NCBI GenBank assembly: GCA_964606895.1
Contig: CAZSHX010000010.1
Location: 16,054 to 80,053 of the forward strand
Source: CAZSHX01 sp964606895
GTDB taxonomy: Bacteria; Bacteroidota; Ignavibacteria; Kapaibacteriales; UBA2268
Direction of reading: 5' to 3'
DNA length: 64,000 nucleotides
Part shown: positions 26,301 to 35,667 of the stretch, one piece after another
Position numbering within the stretch: the first letter of the stretch is position 1
Layout: each line of letters opens with the position of its first letter
Notes under the pieces: model-generated
Seen by the model: only the letters and a program-made list of their open reading frames with translations
What the model was told of the DNA's origin: nothing
Database searches by the model: none
Made by a program: the position numbers and the translations under genes

Positions 26301-28282
26301 TTTAAAAATGCCCATGATACCAGCAGTCTGAAATTTCTGTCATAAGCAGGATAGAAAGGGACATAATAGTAACCATTAGATAGGATGTTCTCATAAGAAA
26401 TTCTTACAAAAGCATTTCCTAATCGAGCGGTAGCAAAAACATCAAGTCCGTTAATAAAATGGGTACTTTCAATCTCATTCTGAATGAAATTTCTCGTTTG
26501 GGGTACAAAACTTTCACCTTTGAATTTTGTTGTGGCAGTAAAAGAAACACCCAAATTGAGAACACTCTGCCCCATAAGTAATTCGTAATAAGTAGTTATT
26601 TTACCCAATCCAAGTGGGAATCGTTTATCTGCAATATCATCTGTTTTACTTAACAAATATGTCTGCCCAGACAATTTCACAACAACATGATTATATAATT
26701 TTGTGGAAAAGTTTAAATTTCCTCCGATTACATTCCTGTTTATTCCATTAACCGAAAAAGTAGATACAAATATTTGGTTTGTGTCTATTAATTCTCCCGA
26801 AAGAATAGGGTCTGAAATTTGTCTTGCAAAAGCACCAATCTCAATTGAGGTCTCTTTAGATTTCCATGAAAGTCCTGCGAGTTCAAGATATCCTTTTTCA
26901 TTTACCAGACTGAAAGATTCTGACATAGAGGGAAAACGTTCATAGCGGGATACATCTGCATAAAAAGAAAACGATTCAGTAATAGAAAAAGTTCCTTTTG
27001 CTCCGAAATTCAAAGCTGTATGGTTGCCCATGTTAATGTATCTTACACCGCCTGATAGATGAAGAGCCGGGAATAATTCAAGACGTGTATAAGCAAAAGT
27101 AGAAGTCTTCAATCCTGCAAACTCATCATTGTAATCACTTCTTTCAAGATTGATTAAATTCATTTCGCCGCCAAAGCTCAAAAAGATGTGTTTCAAGATA
27201 CTTGATTCGTACCTGACATTAACTCCTGATTGGCGGTCGAAGTATTTTTGAGATGATGTTCCGGTTGCTTTGTTGATGATTGCTTCTTCGGGAACGAATC
27301 GGTTCCACTCAGCATAAGTGAAAAATGCTCCTGCTGAAAAAGCTTGAGTAGTATCTTTGTCCAGATAAGAAGTAACGGTAGTTGAAATGTCATGCCTGAA
27401 CACTCTTTCATTGTTGAATTCAAAATATGGGACAGCAGAATTTTCATCATAAAGTGATGCTGTCTGATATGGATTCAACCCACCGTTAGTACCATTCCCG
27501 CTATTATGGAAATTTTCAACAAAAGAAATATTAGTTTTTTCGGAAAGATTCCAGCGAAGCAATCCGCGAGCATTCCAGTTGTCATTCCATGAATTGTTAT
27601 ATCTTCCTTTGGATGTTAATTTACCGAATCCAAAAGTGAAATTCACATTTTTCATGATGTTCTGACTTATAATCCCATCTGCACCTGTAAATCCGAATCC
27701 ACCTTCGGAATACCACAGCTTTGAATATGGTTTTGCCGTATTATACTTGATTTCCTGATAGTTTATCAAAATTCCTGAGGCATTGTCTGAAAATACTATT
27801 GCATCTGAACCTGTTAGAATCTCTGCTTGTTCGAAAAACTCAGGAGAGAACTGCTCAGGATTTATCGTACCGAAAGCTGCATCGTAAAGTTGTCTGCCGT
27901 TAAACGAAAAAGAATTGTCCCTATGCGTTCCTCCAAAAGCAGAAAATGTATTATATTTCCCTGTCGAACCTAAGAATAGGGGATAGACTGGCATTCTTTT
28001 ATACAAAAGCTCCGACATTGAATTGTAAATATCAAACAATGTTTCTCCTTTGCGGATTTTCTTCAGAGAAGAGTTTGGAAGTAAAAAAATACTGCCGTGG
28101 TTTCTGAGAGGTATGTAAGGTTTAACTGTGTCTTTTGCTGTTGAATCATTTTTGATGATGGTTTTTGTTGTATCAGTAAGAACATTTTTCTTCAAAGTGT
28201 CTGACGCTGGTTTAGAAAAAGCAATGCTGAATGAAACCAATATCAGAAAAATAAAAAAGGGCAATCTAATTATATATTTCAT
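26297..28282 (-). CDS. TonB-dependent-receptor-like outer-membrane protein
   Basis: A 661-residue protein from the ATG at 28282 (signal peptide FFIFLILVSFSIAFS); an in-frame TTG at 28315 would only add a tail before the signal. After a Thr/Lys-rich linker, about residues 95-190 form a plug-like domain (FSAFGGTHRDNSFSFNGRQL, INPEQFSPEFFEQAEILTGS). A large beta-barrel with aromatic-rich strands follows and ends in LLVSWAFLN. It lacks a carboxypeptidase-like N-terminal domain typical of SusC and shows no clear TonB box. The substrate is unknown; family members carry iron complexes, vitamins or glycans. Confidence 0.7.
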   Translation of the reverse strand: MKYIIRLPFFIFLILVSFSIAFSKPASDTLKKNVLTDTTKTIIKNDSTAKDTVKPYIPLRNHGSIFLLPNSSLKKIRKGETLFDIYNSMSELLYKRMPVYPLFLGSTGKYNTFSAFGGTHRDNSFSFNGRQLYDAAFGTINPEQFSPEFFEQAEILTGSDAIVFSDNASGILINYQEIKYNTAKPYSKLWYSEGGFGFTGADGIISQNIMKNVNFTFGFGKLTSKGRYNNSWNDNWNARGLLRWNLSEKTNISFVENFHNSGNGTNGGLNPYQTASLYDENSAVPYFEFNNERVFRHDISTTVTSYLDKDTTQAFSAGAFFTYAEWNRFVPEEAIINKATGTSSQKYFDRQSGVNVRYESSILKHIFLSFGGEMNLINLERSDYNDEFAGLKTSTFAYTRLELFPALHLSGGVRYINMGNHTALNFGAKGTFSITESFSFYADVSRYERFPSMSESFSLVNEKGYLELAGLSWKSKETSIEIGAFARQISDPILSGELIDTNQIFVSTFSVNGINRNVIGGNLNFSTKLYNHVVVKLSGQTYLLSKTDDIADKRFPLGLGKITTYYELLMGQSVLNLGVSFTATTKFKGESFVPQTRNFIQNEIESTHFINGLDVFATARLGNAFVRISYENILSNGYYYVPFYPAYDRNFRLLVSWAFLN

Positions 28283-28341
28283 TTTTGTAATTCGATATAT
28301 ATTTAGATTGCCCAATATTTTATTTCAATAATCTGAAAATG

Positions 28342-30852
28342 CTATAACATTGTTTGCTGTTCGCCATTGTCTGCTTCGAAGTCCAAAGTGTTTTCATCAT
28401 CATCTCCGCCTTCTAAGTCTGCTTCTTCTCTTTGAACAATTGTGATATCAGCAATTGCATCGCCTTGGTCAAGTCTGATAAGCCTGACTCCCTGCGTGTT
28501 CCTGCCGATGATCCTGATGTCTTTAACGGGCTGTCTGATGAGGATTCCACCTGTTGTCATAACAATAAGGTCTTCAGTATCAATAACCGAAACCATTGTT
28601 ACGACTTTACCAGTTTTCTCGGTGACATTCATTGAGATAACGCCCTTGGCTCCGCGTCTGGTTAATCTGAAATCTTCGTATCTCGTACGTTTTCCGTAAC
28701 CATGCTCACCGACTACGATAATTTGCGAATCGGGACGTTTAATAGCAACCATTGAAACCACCCAGTCATCATCCTGAAGCGAAATACCTCTGACTCCTGC
28801 GGCTGTTCTGCCCATAGACCTGACATCGCTTTCTCTGAATCTGCAGGCAATACCGTTGCGGGTTCCAAGAATAATATCATTAGTTCCGTCGGTAATCTTT
28901 GCACTGATAAGTCTGTCGTCCTCATTTAAGCCTAATGCTATTATTCCGTTAACTCTAACGTTTGCAAAAGCAGAAAGAGGTGTTTTCTTGACTGTTCCGA
29001 GACGAGTACCCATAAATATAAAGTTATCGTCGGTAAATTCTTTGACTGAAAGATATGCAGTTACCTTTTCATTACCTTCTTTTTGTATAATATTTGCAAG
29101 AGATCTTCCTTTAGCATTTCTTGAACCTTCGGGCAAGTCGTAAACCTTGACTTTAAAGCATCTGCCCATATCAGTAAAGAATAAAAGTGAATGGTGGGTA
29201 GCCGCCTGGAATACGTGCTCGACAAAATCGTCGTCGTTTGTTCCTGCACCGCTTAATCCGCGTCCTCCTTTATGCTGTCTTCTGTAAGTTGAAGCAGGAG
29301 TTCTTTTTATGTTGCCTTTATGAGTAATAGTTACGATAACTTCTTCATTGGCAATCATATCTTCAACGGTGAATTCCCTTGCATCATGCATTATTTCAGT
29401 TCTGCGCGGGTCTTTGTATTTTTCATTGATTTCAGTTAGTTCCTGAACTATTATCTGCATTTGAAGTTCTTTACTTGCTAAAATAGCACGGAATCTTTCA
29501 ATTGCCTGAATAACTTCTTTGTATTCCTGTTGTATTTTGTCTCTTTCCAATCCGGTCAGTCTTTGCAATCTCATCTCGAGAATGGCTTTTGCCTGAATTT
29601 CAGAAAGCCCGAATTTAGTTTGCAAGTTCGTTGATGCAATTTTAGCATCCGCTGATGCACGAATTGTTTTAATCACTTCTTCGATGTTGTCAAGGGCAAT
29701 GATGAAACCTTCAAGTATATGTGCTCTTTTTTCAGCGGCATCAAGGTCATATCTTGTCCTGCGGACAATGACCTCGACTCGGTGCTCAATAAAGTATTCA
29801 AGCATTTCACGCAAAGTTAGAACTCTTGGTCTTCCTTTGACAAGTGAAAGCATGATGGCACCGAAGGTAACCTGAAGCATTGTATGTTTATACAAATTAT
29901 TCAACACCACCGAAGGAATTGCATCTCTTTTGACATCAATAACAACTCTTATACCGTCACGATCAGATTCATCGCGAACATCAGATATATCTTCAATAAC
30001 TTTACTTCTAACCAAATCGGCGATCTTTTCAATTTGTGCCGCTTTGTTAACCTGATAGGGAAGCTCTGTGATGATAATAGAAGATTTGCCTGATTTAGCT
30101 TCTTCAAAATAAGCTTTGGCTCTTACAATTATTTTTCCTCTACCAGTTATGTACGCATTCCTAACTCCTTCGTAACCATAAATGATACCGCCTGTTGGGA
30201 AATCAGGTGCTGGAATGTACTTTATCAGGTCTTCTGAAGTCAGGTTAGGGTTTTCAATTAAGGCAATAAGCCCATTAATGACTTCATTTAAATTATGAGG
30301 TGGTATGTTCGTTGCCATACCGACAGCAATACCACTTGCTCCGTTGACTAACAAAGTTGGTAAAACCGTAGGCAGAACTATTGGTTCTTCGAGAGTATCG
30401 TCGAAGTTTGGTCTGAAATCAACAGTTCCTTTTTCAATATCCCGTAAGGTTTCGGTAGCAATCCATGTTAATCTGGTTTCGGTATAACGCATTGCCGCCG
30501 CAGAGTCACCGTCAACCGAACCAAAGTTACCTTGTCCGTCAACCATTGGGTATCTCAATGACCAATGCTGAGCCATACGAACCATAGAATCGTAAACTGC
30601 CGAGTCGCCATGGGGATGGTACTTACCAAGCACTTCACCGACGATTCTTGCGGATTTTTTGTAAGCTTTGTTGGGTGCCATTCCGAGTTCGTTCATGGCA
30701 AAAAGTATGCGACGGTGGACTGGTTTCAATCCGTCCCTTACATCAGGAAGAGCTCTTGAAACTATGACCGACATAGAATAGTCAAGATAAGAACTTTGTA
30801 ATTCGTCTTCTAAAATTGTAGGTACTATATGTTCTTTTGCGAATAGCGACAT
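28342..30852 (-). CDS. gyrA: DNA gyrase subunit A
   Basis: Breaks and rejoins DNA for negative supercoiling with GyrB. 836 residues. The quinolone-resistance region reads HPHGDSAVYDSMVRMAQ with Ser and Asp of the wild-type kind. The catalytic Tyr is in AAMRYTETRL (about 125). The C-terminal domain is six-bladed and the GyrA-box-like element is LTRRGAKGV rather than the canonical QRRGGKG. An acidic tail (EEADLEGGDDDENTLDFEAD) ends the protein. GyrB is not in the window. The gene stands between the receptor gene and the fucose-synthesis pair. Confidence 0.97.
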   Translation of the reverse strand: MSLFAKEHIVPTILEDELQSSYLDYSMSVIVSRALPDVRDGLKPVHRRILFAMNELGMAPNKAYKKSARIVGEVLGKYHPHGDSAVYDSMVRMAQHWSLRYPMVDGQGNFGSVDGDSAAAMRYTETRLTWIATETLRDIEKGTVDFRPNFDDTLEEPIVLPTVLPTLLVNGASGIAVGMATNIPPHNLNEVINGLIALIENPNLTSEDLIKYIPAPDFPTGGIIYGYEGVRNAYITGRGKIIVRAKAYFEEAKSGKSSIIITELPYQVNKAAQIEKIADLVRSKVIEDISDVRDESDRDGIRVVIDVKRDAIPSVVLNNLYKHTMLQVTFGAIMLSLVKGRPRVLTLREMLEYFIEHRVEVIVRRTRYDLDAAEKRAHILEGFIIALDNIEEVIKTIRASADAKIASTNLQTKFGLSEIQAKAILEMRLQRLTGLERDKIQQEYKEVIQAIERFRAILASKELQMQIIVQELTEINEKYKDPRRTEIMHDAREFTVEDMIANEEVIVTITHKGNIKRTPASTYRRQHKGGRGLSGAGTNDDDFVEHVFQAATHHSLLFFTDMGRCFKVKVYDLPEGSRNAKGRSLANIIQKEGNEKVTAYLSVKEFTDDNFIFMGTRLGTVKKTPLSAFANVRVNGIIALGLNEDDRLISAKITDGTNDIILGTRNGIACRFRESDVRSMGRTAAGVRGISLQDDDWVVSMVAIKRPDSQIIVVGEHGYGKRTRYEDFRLTRRGAKGVISMNVTEKTGKVVTMVSVIDTEDLIVMTTGGILIRQPVKDIRIIGRNTQGVRLIRLDQGDAIADITIVQREEADLEGGDDDENTLDFEADNGEQQTML

Positions 30853-30946
30853 GAAAATCCAAATCTAAATATTAAACTTATAAACCAACAAAAATACGCA
30901 TTTTTTTGCAGATTTTCGAAAAGTAAATGAAATTGTGGATAATTTT

Positions 30947-32011
30947 TTAATATGATTGATATTGAGAAACTACTTTTCTGATTCCTTCTTCAAGCGAAAT
31001 CTTAGCTTTCCAACCAAGAGAATTAATTCTACTGACATCAAGAAGTTTCCTCGGTGTGCCGTCGGGTTTACCCGAATCGAAAATAAATTTTCCTTCAAAT
31101 CCAACGATATTTTTTATTAATTCAGAAAGACTCTTGATTGAAATATCTTCTCCCGTTCCAATATTCAGGAAATCACCTGTTTCTTTGAAAGTAAAATTTT
31201 CCATAACAAAAACGCAGGCTTCTGCCATATCGTCAACATATAGAAATTCTCTGAAAACATTTCCCGAACCCCAGATTTTTACGTATTCTTCTGTGACTCC
31301 AATTTTTTCGAGTGCAGAAATAATTGCTGATTCATCATTAATGATTTCTTTTTCATCAATTCCATTACCAAGTTTTCTTTTTGAAATATCATTTATGATA
31401 AAAGGAAAATTCTTGGTTCTCAAAGCTTGGGCAAGAATCATTTTTCTAATGAGTGCAGGAAGTACATGAGAAGTTTCGAGGTTAAAGTTGTCATTCTGTC
31501 CAAAAAGATTTGTCGGCATGACAGAAAGAAAATCAGTGCCATATTGAAAATTATAAGAAGTACATAACTTTATCGCAGCAATTTTGGCGATTGCATAAGG
31601 TTCGTTGGTCGGTTCAAGTGTTCCATCAAGAAGATAATCTTCCTTTAGAGGTTGTGGTGCAAGTTTCGGATAAATGCACGATGAACCTAAATTCAATAAT
31701 TTTTTTACTCCAAATCTATAAGAAGAATTAATGACATTAAGAGCAATAGCAAGATTATCATATATAAATTCAGCTTTGTAAGTGCTGTTTGCTACAATAC
31801 CCCCCACTTTAGCGGCGGCAAAGAAAACATATTCGGGTTTTTCTTTACTGAAAAAAGTCTCTACTTCTTCCTGCCGTCTCAAATCCATATTTACTTCAGT
31901 CGAAGAAATTAAATTTGTATAACCCTTTTCTTTGAGTTTTTTAAATATATTTGAACCGACTAATCCTGTATGACCTGCAACATAAATTTTTGAATTTTTA
32001 TTGGTTATCAT
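30947..32011 (-). CDS. fcl: GDP-L-fucose synthase
   Basis: Epimerase-reductase that turns GDP-4-keto-6-deoxymannose into GDP-L-fucose with NADPH. 354 residues, somewhat longer than the usual 310-320. The Rossmann start is YVAGHTGLVGSNIFKKL, then FFAAAKVGGI, the Ser in NLGSSCIYP, and the active-site YAIAKIAAIKLC (Tyr-x-x-x-Lys). Around residues 200-240 an extra segment (NDISKRKLGNGIDEKEIIND) accounts for the length. Its start overlaps the gmd stop by four bases, so the two genes are cotranscribed. It supplies fucose for surface polysaccharide. Confidence 0.93.
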   Translation of the reverse strand: MITNKNSKIYVAGHTGLVGSNIFKKLKEKGYTNLISSTEVNMDLRRQEEVETFFSKEKPEYVFFAAAKVGGIVANSTYKAEFIYDNLAIALNVINSSYRFGVKKLLNLGSSCIYPKLAPQPLKEDYLLDGTLEPTNEPYAIAKIAAIKLCTSYNFQYGTDFLSVMPTNLFGQNDNFNLETSHVLPALIRKMILAQALRTKNFPFIINDISKRKLGNGIDEKEIINDESAIISALEKIGVTEEYVKIWGSGNVFREFLYVDDMAEACVFVMENFTFKETGDFLNIGTGEDISIKSLSELIKNIVGFEGKFIFDSGKPDGTPRKLLDVSRINSLGWKAKISLEEGIRKVVSQYQSY

Positions 32012-33159
32012 TTGGAAATTCTTTCAATACTTTTAAAATGATGTTCTGTCCAATCGAATCCCTTAGATATAACTGATTTGATTCCTTCGTTTGGAGAATT
32101 CAATCCAGCGTCGGACATATCAAAGTCAACCATTATTTTAACAAGTTCATCAAATTTCACAACAGGACTCCAATTAAGTATGGTTTTTGCTTTTGTAATA
32201 TCTGCCTTAAGGAAGTCAACTTCCGTTGGTCTGAAGTATCTTGGTTCGATTTCAATTATTGAATCCCCTTGTTTCAAAACATCTTTCCATTTGGAATCAA
32301 AGTCACGGATAATTCCTTTTGTAGAAAGTCCTTTTCCTATCCATTCGATGTCAACACCCAAATAATTAAAGGCAGTATTAATGAAATCTCTTACTGAATG
32401 ACTTTCTCCGGTTCCGACAACAAAATCATCGGGAGTATCATGTTGAAGAATCAGCCACATCATTTCAACATATTCAGGTGCAAATCCCCAGTCTCTTTTA
32501 GCATCAAGATTACCCAAATAGATTTTTTTCTGTTTACCGCTTAAAATTTTTGCAATTCCCATTGTAATTTTTCTTGTTACAAAGACTTCACCACGGCGTG
32601 GACTTTCGTGATTGAATAAAATGCCGTTACTGGCAAAAATATTATATGCATTCCGATAATTGACAGCCATCCAATATGAATATAATTTAGCAATTGCATA
32701 AGGGCTTTGTGGCTGGAAAAGTGTTTTTTCGTTTTGAGGAGGTAATGCAGAACCGAAAAGCTCTGAAGAAGATGCCTGATAAAACCTTGTTTTTACACCG
32801 CTTCTTCGAATCGCTTCCAAAAGTCTTGTGGTTCCAAGTCCGGTAATATCTCCTGTATATTCGGGCATATCAAATGAAATTCTCACATGGCTTTGAGCAC
32901 CAAGATGATAAATTTCATCCGGCTGAATGTTATAAATCAATTCAGTAAGAATACCGGGGTCGGATAAATCTCCGTAATGGAGAAGCATTTTTGTATTTGA
33001 ATCTTCTTTTGGGTCACTATATATATGGTCAATGCGTTGAGTATTGAAAGTACTTGCTCTGCGAATTATTCCATGAACTTCATATCCTTTTTTCAAAAGG
33101 AGTTCGGCAAGATATGAACCGTCTTGACCAGTTATGCCTGTTATTAATGCTTTTTTCAT
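32008..33159 (-). CDS. gmd: GDP-mannose 4,6-dehydratase
   Basis: The first step from GDP-mannose to GDP-fucose (or GDP-rhamnose); NADP-dependent short-chain dehydratase. 383 residues. Rossmann motif ALITGITGQDGSYLAELLL, IIRRASTFNT, LGAQSHVRISF, the catalytic region ASSSELFG with SPYAIAKLYSYWM (Tyr, Lys), and GTGESHSVRDF are visible. It is first of the gmd-fcl pair and overlaps fcl by four bases. Confidence 0.96.
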   Translation of the reverse strand: MKKALITGITGQDGSYLAELLLKKGYEVHGIIRRASTFNTQRIDHIYSDPKEDSNTKMLLHYGDLSDPGILTELIYNIQPDEIYHLGAQSHVRISFDMPEYTGDITGLGTTRLLEAIRRSGVKTRFYQASSSELFGSALPPQNEKTLFQPQSPYAIAKLYSYWMAVNYRNAYNIFASNGILFNHESPRRGEVFVTRKITMGIAKILSGKQKKIYLGNLDAKRDWGFAPEYVEMMWLILQHDTPDDFVVGTGESHSVRDFINTAFNYLGVDIEWIGKGLSTKGIIRDFDSKWKDVLKQGDSIIEIEPRYFRPTEVDFLKADITKAKTILNWSPVVKFDELVKIMVDFDMSDAGLNSPNEGIKSVISKGFDWTEHHFKSIERISK

Positions 33160-33212
33160 AGTTGAACTCGAAATATTTAAAATCCAAAAATACTATTTTA
33201 TTTAATAATTTA

Positions 33213-35450
33213 TCACACAATTTTCAATTTTGCATAATGAAGCATAAGTTTCTTTCTGCCTACTGATTTAAAAAACACGGTAACTGTTGAATTTTGACCA
33301 ACACCATGCAAAGCTTCAACTTTACCGACTCCAAACTGGTTATGGCTGACAACTGCTCCGGGTTTGATATTGAAAGAATCGGGTACAAGTTGGGAATAAT
33401 TTTCTGTTTCCGGTATATCATTGAAATAATTCGGCTCAGGTCTTTTCATCCTGTTATCCTGAATTGGGGGCAGAATTACTTCGTTTTTTCTTGTCTTGAA
33501 ATATTTTCTGTCAATTTCGGAGATGAACTGAGATTTTGATTGTTTTTGATATTCTCCGAATCTAAGTCTTCGGGAACAATTGGATATGAACAGTTTTTTT
33601 TCTGCTCTTGTAATTCCTACATAGAACAATCGGCGTTCTTCTTCAAGTTCTTCGGAATGAGAATCAATTCGTGTCAACGGCAACAATCCCTGTTCAACTC
33701 CAACAATAAAAACCACAGGAAATTCAAGTCCTTTAGCCGCATGTAGAGTCATCAACCTGACTTGTTCCTGTGTCAAATCCTTTTCATCAATATCAGAAAC
33801 AAGTGAGATTTGCTGAATATAGTCAACAAGCTGTTTTTCGGGTTCGTTTTCGAAAAATAAGGTTATATCATCAAGCATTTGCTGAATGTTATTCCATCTG
33901 TCCAGTGAATCATCAGTATCAATCTCTTTGTACATAGCCTGCATACCTGATTCATTAATAAAGTCAATCGCCAACTGGTCAGGAGCCAATTCATATTGTA
34001 TTGCCTGATATTTTGTTACAAATTCAGAAAATTTCTTGCATGCTGTTTTGGCTCGGGTTTGTAAGTCCTGTATCTCTTCTGCTCTTGCAAAAGCATCAAA
34101 AAGTGAAATTCTGTTTGCTCTGGCAAAACTCTTAATATGCTGAAGGGAAGTGGCACCAATTCCTCTTGGCGGTTCATTTATAATTCTTAAAATTGATTCG
34201 CTGTCTCTGGGATTAATCAGGAAACGCAAGTAAGACAGTACATCTTTTACTTCTTTCCTTTTATAGAATGACATACCGCCAATAATAATATAAGGTAAAT
34301 TCACTTTTCGGCAGACATTCTCAAATGCAAGTGATTGGGCGTTTGTTCTGTAAAGAATAGCGAAGTCTTTATTTGTGAGATTTTCATCATTTTTAATATC
34401 AAGAATCTTATCAATCACTTCGATGGCTTCATCTGAATCAGTAGCTGTAATTATCTGTTCAACTTTATCACCCTCGGGATTTTCGGTCCATAATTTTTTT
34501 GGAATCTGTCTGTGATTATTTTTAATAACGCAATCGGCGGCACCAATAATGTTTTTTGTAGAACGGTAATTTTGCTCTAATCTGATAACCTCAGCATTCG
34601 AATAGTCTTTCTGAAAGTCCAGAATGTTCCTGATGTCCGCACCACGCCAGCGATAAATACTTTGTGCATCGTCGCCGACAACGCAGATGTTTTTATGTGC
34701 TTTGGCAAGAAGATTGATTGCTGTATATTGAGCACGGTTTGTGTCCTGATACTCATCAACAAGTATATACTTGAAAATATTCTGATATTTCGACAGGTAT
34801 TCAGGAGATTTCTGAAGCATGATAATGAAATTATTCAGAAGATCATCAAAATCCATTGCATTATTTGTTCTCAGCGAGTTTTCATAAGCTTCGAATATTT
34901 TTGCCGATATTTCATCTTTGTAGCTATTAGCAGAATTTGCAAACTCCTGCCAGGAAACAAGATGATTTTTTGCCCATGAAATTTTTGAGCGGGCTTCCTG
35001 CGGAGAAACAACTTCCTTGGATATATTCAGAATATTCATGGCATTTCGTATCTGACTCAGTGAATCGTCGGCATCATAAATTGAAAATGAACTTGTGTAG
35101 CCGATTGATTCTGCTTCGCTTCTTAGAATTCTTGCAAAAAGGGAATGAAAAGTACCTGCCCATATTCTTTTGGAGTGTTCCCACGAAACAAGCTGACCAA
35201 TTCTGTTCTTCATTTCTTCAGCGGCTTTGTTTGTAAAAGTCAGTGCGATGATTGAGTTAGAGGGAATCCCCTGCTCAATCATATATGCAATTCTATATGT
35301 AAGAACTCTTGTTTTGCCGCTACCTGCACCTGCAACCACCAGAACGGGACCATTTATGGTTGTTACTGCTTTTAACTGTGATTCATTTAGGTTTTTAAGT
35401 ATCTTAGAGCTCGTCTTGTCGGTTTCAAAGTTATCGAAATTCAAATCCAT
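33213..35450 (-). CDS. UvrD/PcrA-type superfamily I DNA helicase
   Basis: A 745-residue 3-prime to 5-prime helicase from the ATG at 35450 (MDLNFDN); an in-frame TTG at 35480 gives a longer unlikely start. Motifs: Q-motif LNESQLKAV, Walker A VVAGAGSGKTRVLTYRIAYM, Ia ALTFTNKAAEEMKNR, II ILVDEYQDTNRAQ, III VVGDDAQSIYRWRGAD, IV EQNYRST, V TLHAAKGLEFPVVFIVG, VI ERRLFYVGITRAEKKLF. The C-terminal GVGKVEALHGVGQN tail is the Tudor-like polymerase-binding end seen in PcrA. It acts in repair and replication restart. Confidence 0.95.
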   Translation of the reverse strand: MDLNFDNFETDKTSSKILKNLNESQLKAVTTINGPVLVVAGAGSGKTRVLTYRIAYMIEQGIPSNSIIALTFTNKAAEEMKNRIGQLVSWEHSKRIWAGTFHSLFARILRSEAESIGYTSSFSIYDADDSLSQIRNAMNILNISKEVVSPQEARSKISWAKNHLVSWQEFANSANSYKDEISAKIFEAYENSLRTNNAMDFDDLLNNFIIMLQKSPEYLSKYQNIFKYILVDEYQDTNRAQYTAINLLAKAHKNICVVGDDAQSIYRWRGADIRNILDFQKDYSNAEVIRLEQNYRSTKNIIGAADCVIKNNHRQIPKKLWTENPEGDKVEQIITATDSDEAIEVIDKILDIKNDENLTNKDFAILYRTNAQSLAFENVCRKVNLPYIIIGGMSFYKRKEVKDVLSYLRFLINPRDSESILRIINEPPRGIGATSLQHIKSFARANRISLFDAFARAEEIQDLQTRAKTACKKFSEFVTKYQAIQYELAPDQLAIDFINESGMQAMYKEIDTDDSLDRWNNIQQMLDDITLFFENEPEKQLVDYIQQISLVSDIDEKDLTQEQVRLMTLHAAKGLEFPVVFIVGVEQGLLPLTRIDSHSEELEEERRLFYVGITRAEKKLFISNCSRRLRFGEYQKQSKSQFISEIDRKYFKTRKNEVILPPIQDNRMKRPEPNYFNDIPETENYSQLVPDSFNIKPGAVVSHNQFGVGKVEALHGVGQNSTVTVFFKSVGRKKLMLHYAKLKIV

Positions 35451-35586
35451 TTTCCAATTTGTAATGTTCAAAAAAAGCAAGTTAATAATAAAAATTGAAA
35501 GTGAAAAAGAACATGCGTTTAAAAATCAAGTATTTCGCCAAAATCTTTTCCACATTTTTACAAAACTAAACTAAAGTACTTTCAAG

Positions 35587-35620
35587 TTTGTGATTTTTTC
35601 AAAAAAAATAATTATCTTTG
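35587..35620 (+). promoter_or_regulatory. Possible Bacteroidota-type promoter before ccmF
   Basis: TTTG (35587-35590) and TATCTTTG (35613-35620) are 22 bases apart, a little wider than the usual 19-20. They lie 47 bases before the chosen ccmF start. Confidence 0.45.
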
Positions 35621-35667
35621 CAGGATTTTAAAATTAAGTAATGTTTAAATATTTTTTAGGAAATACT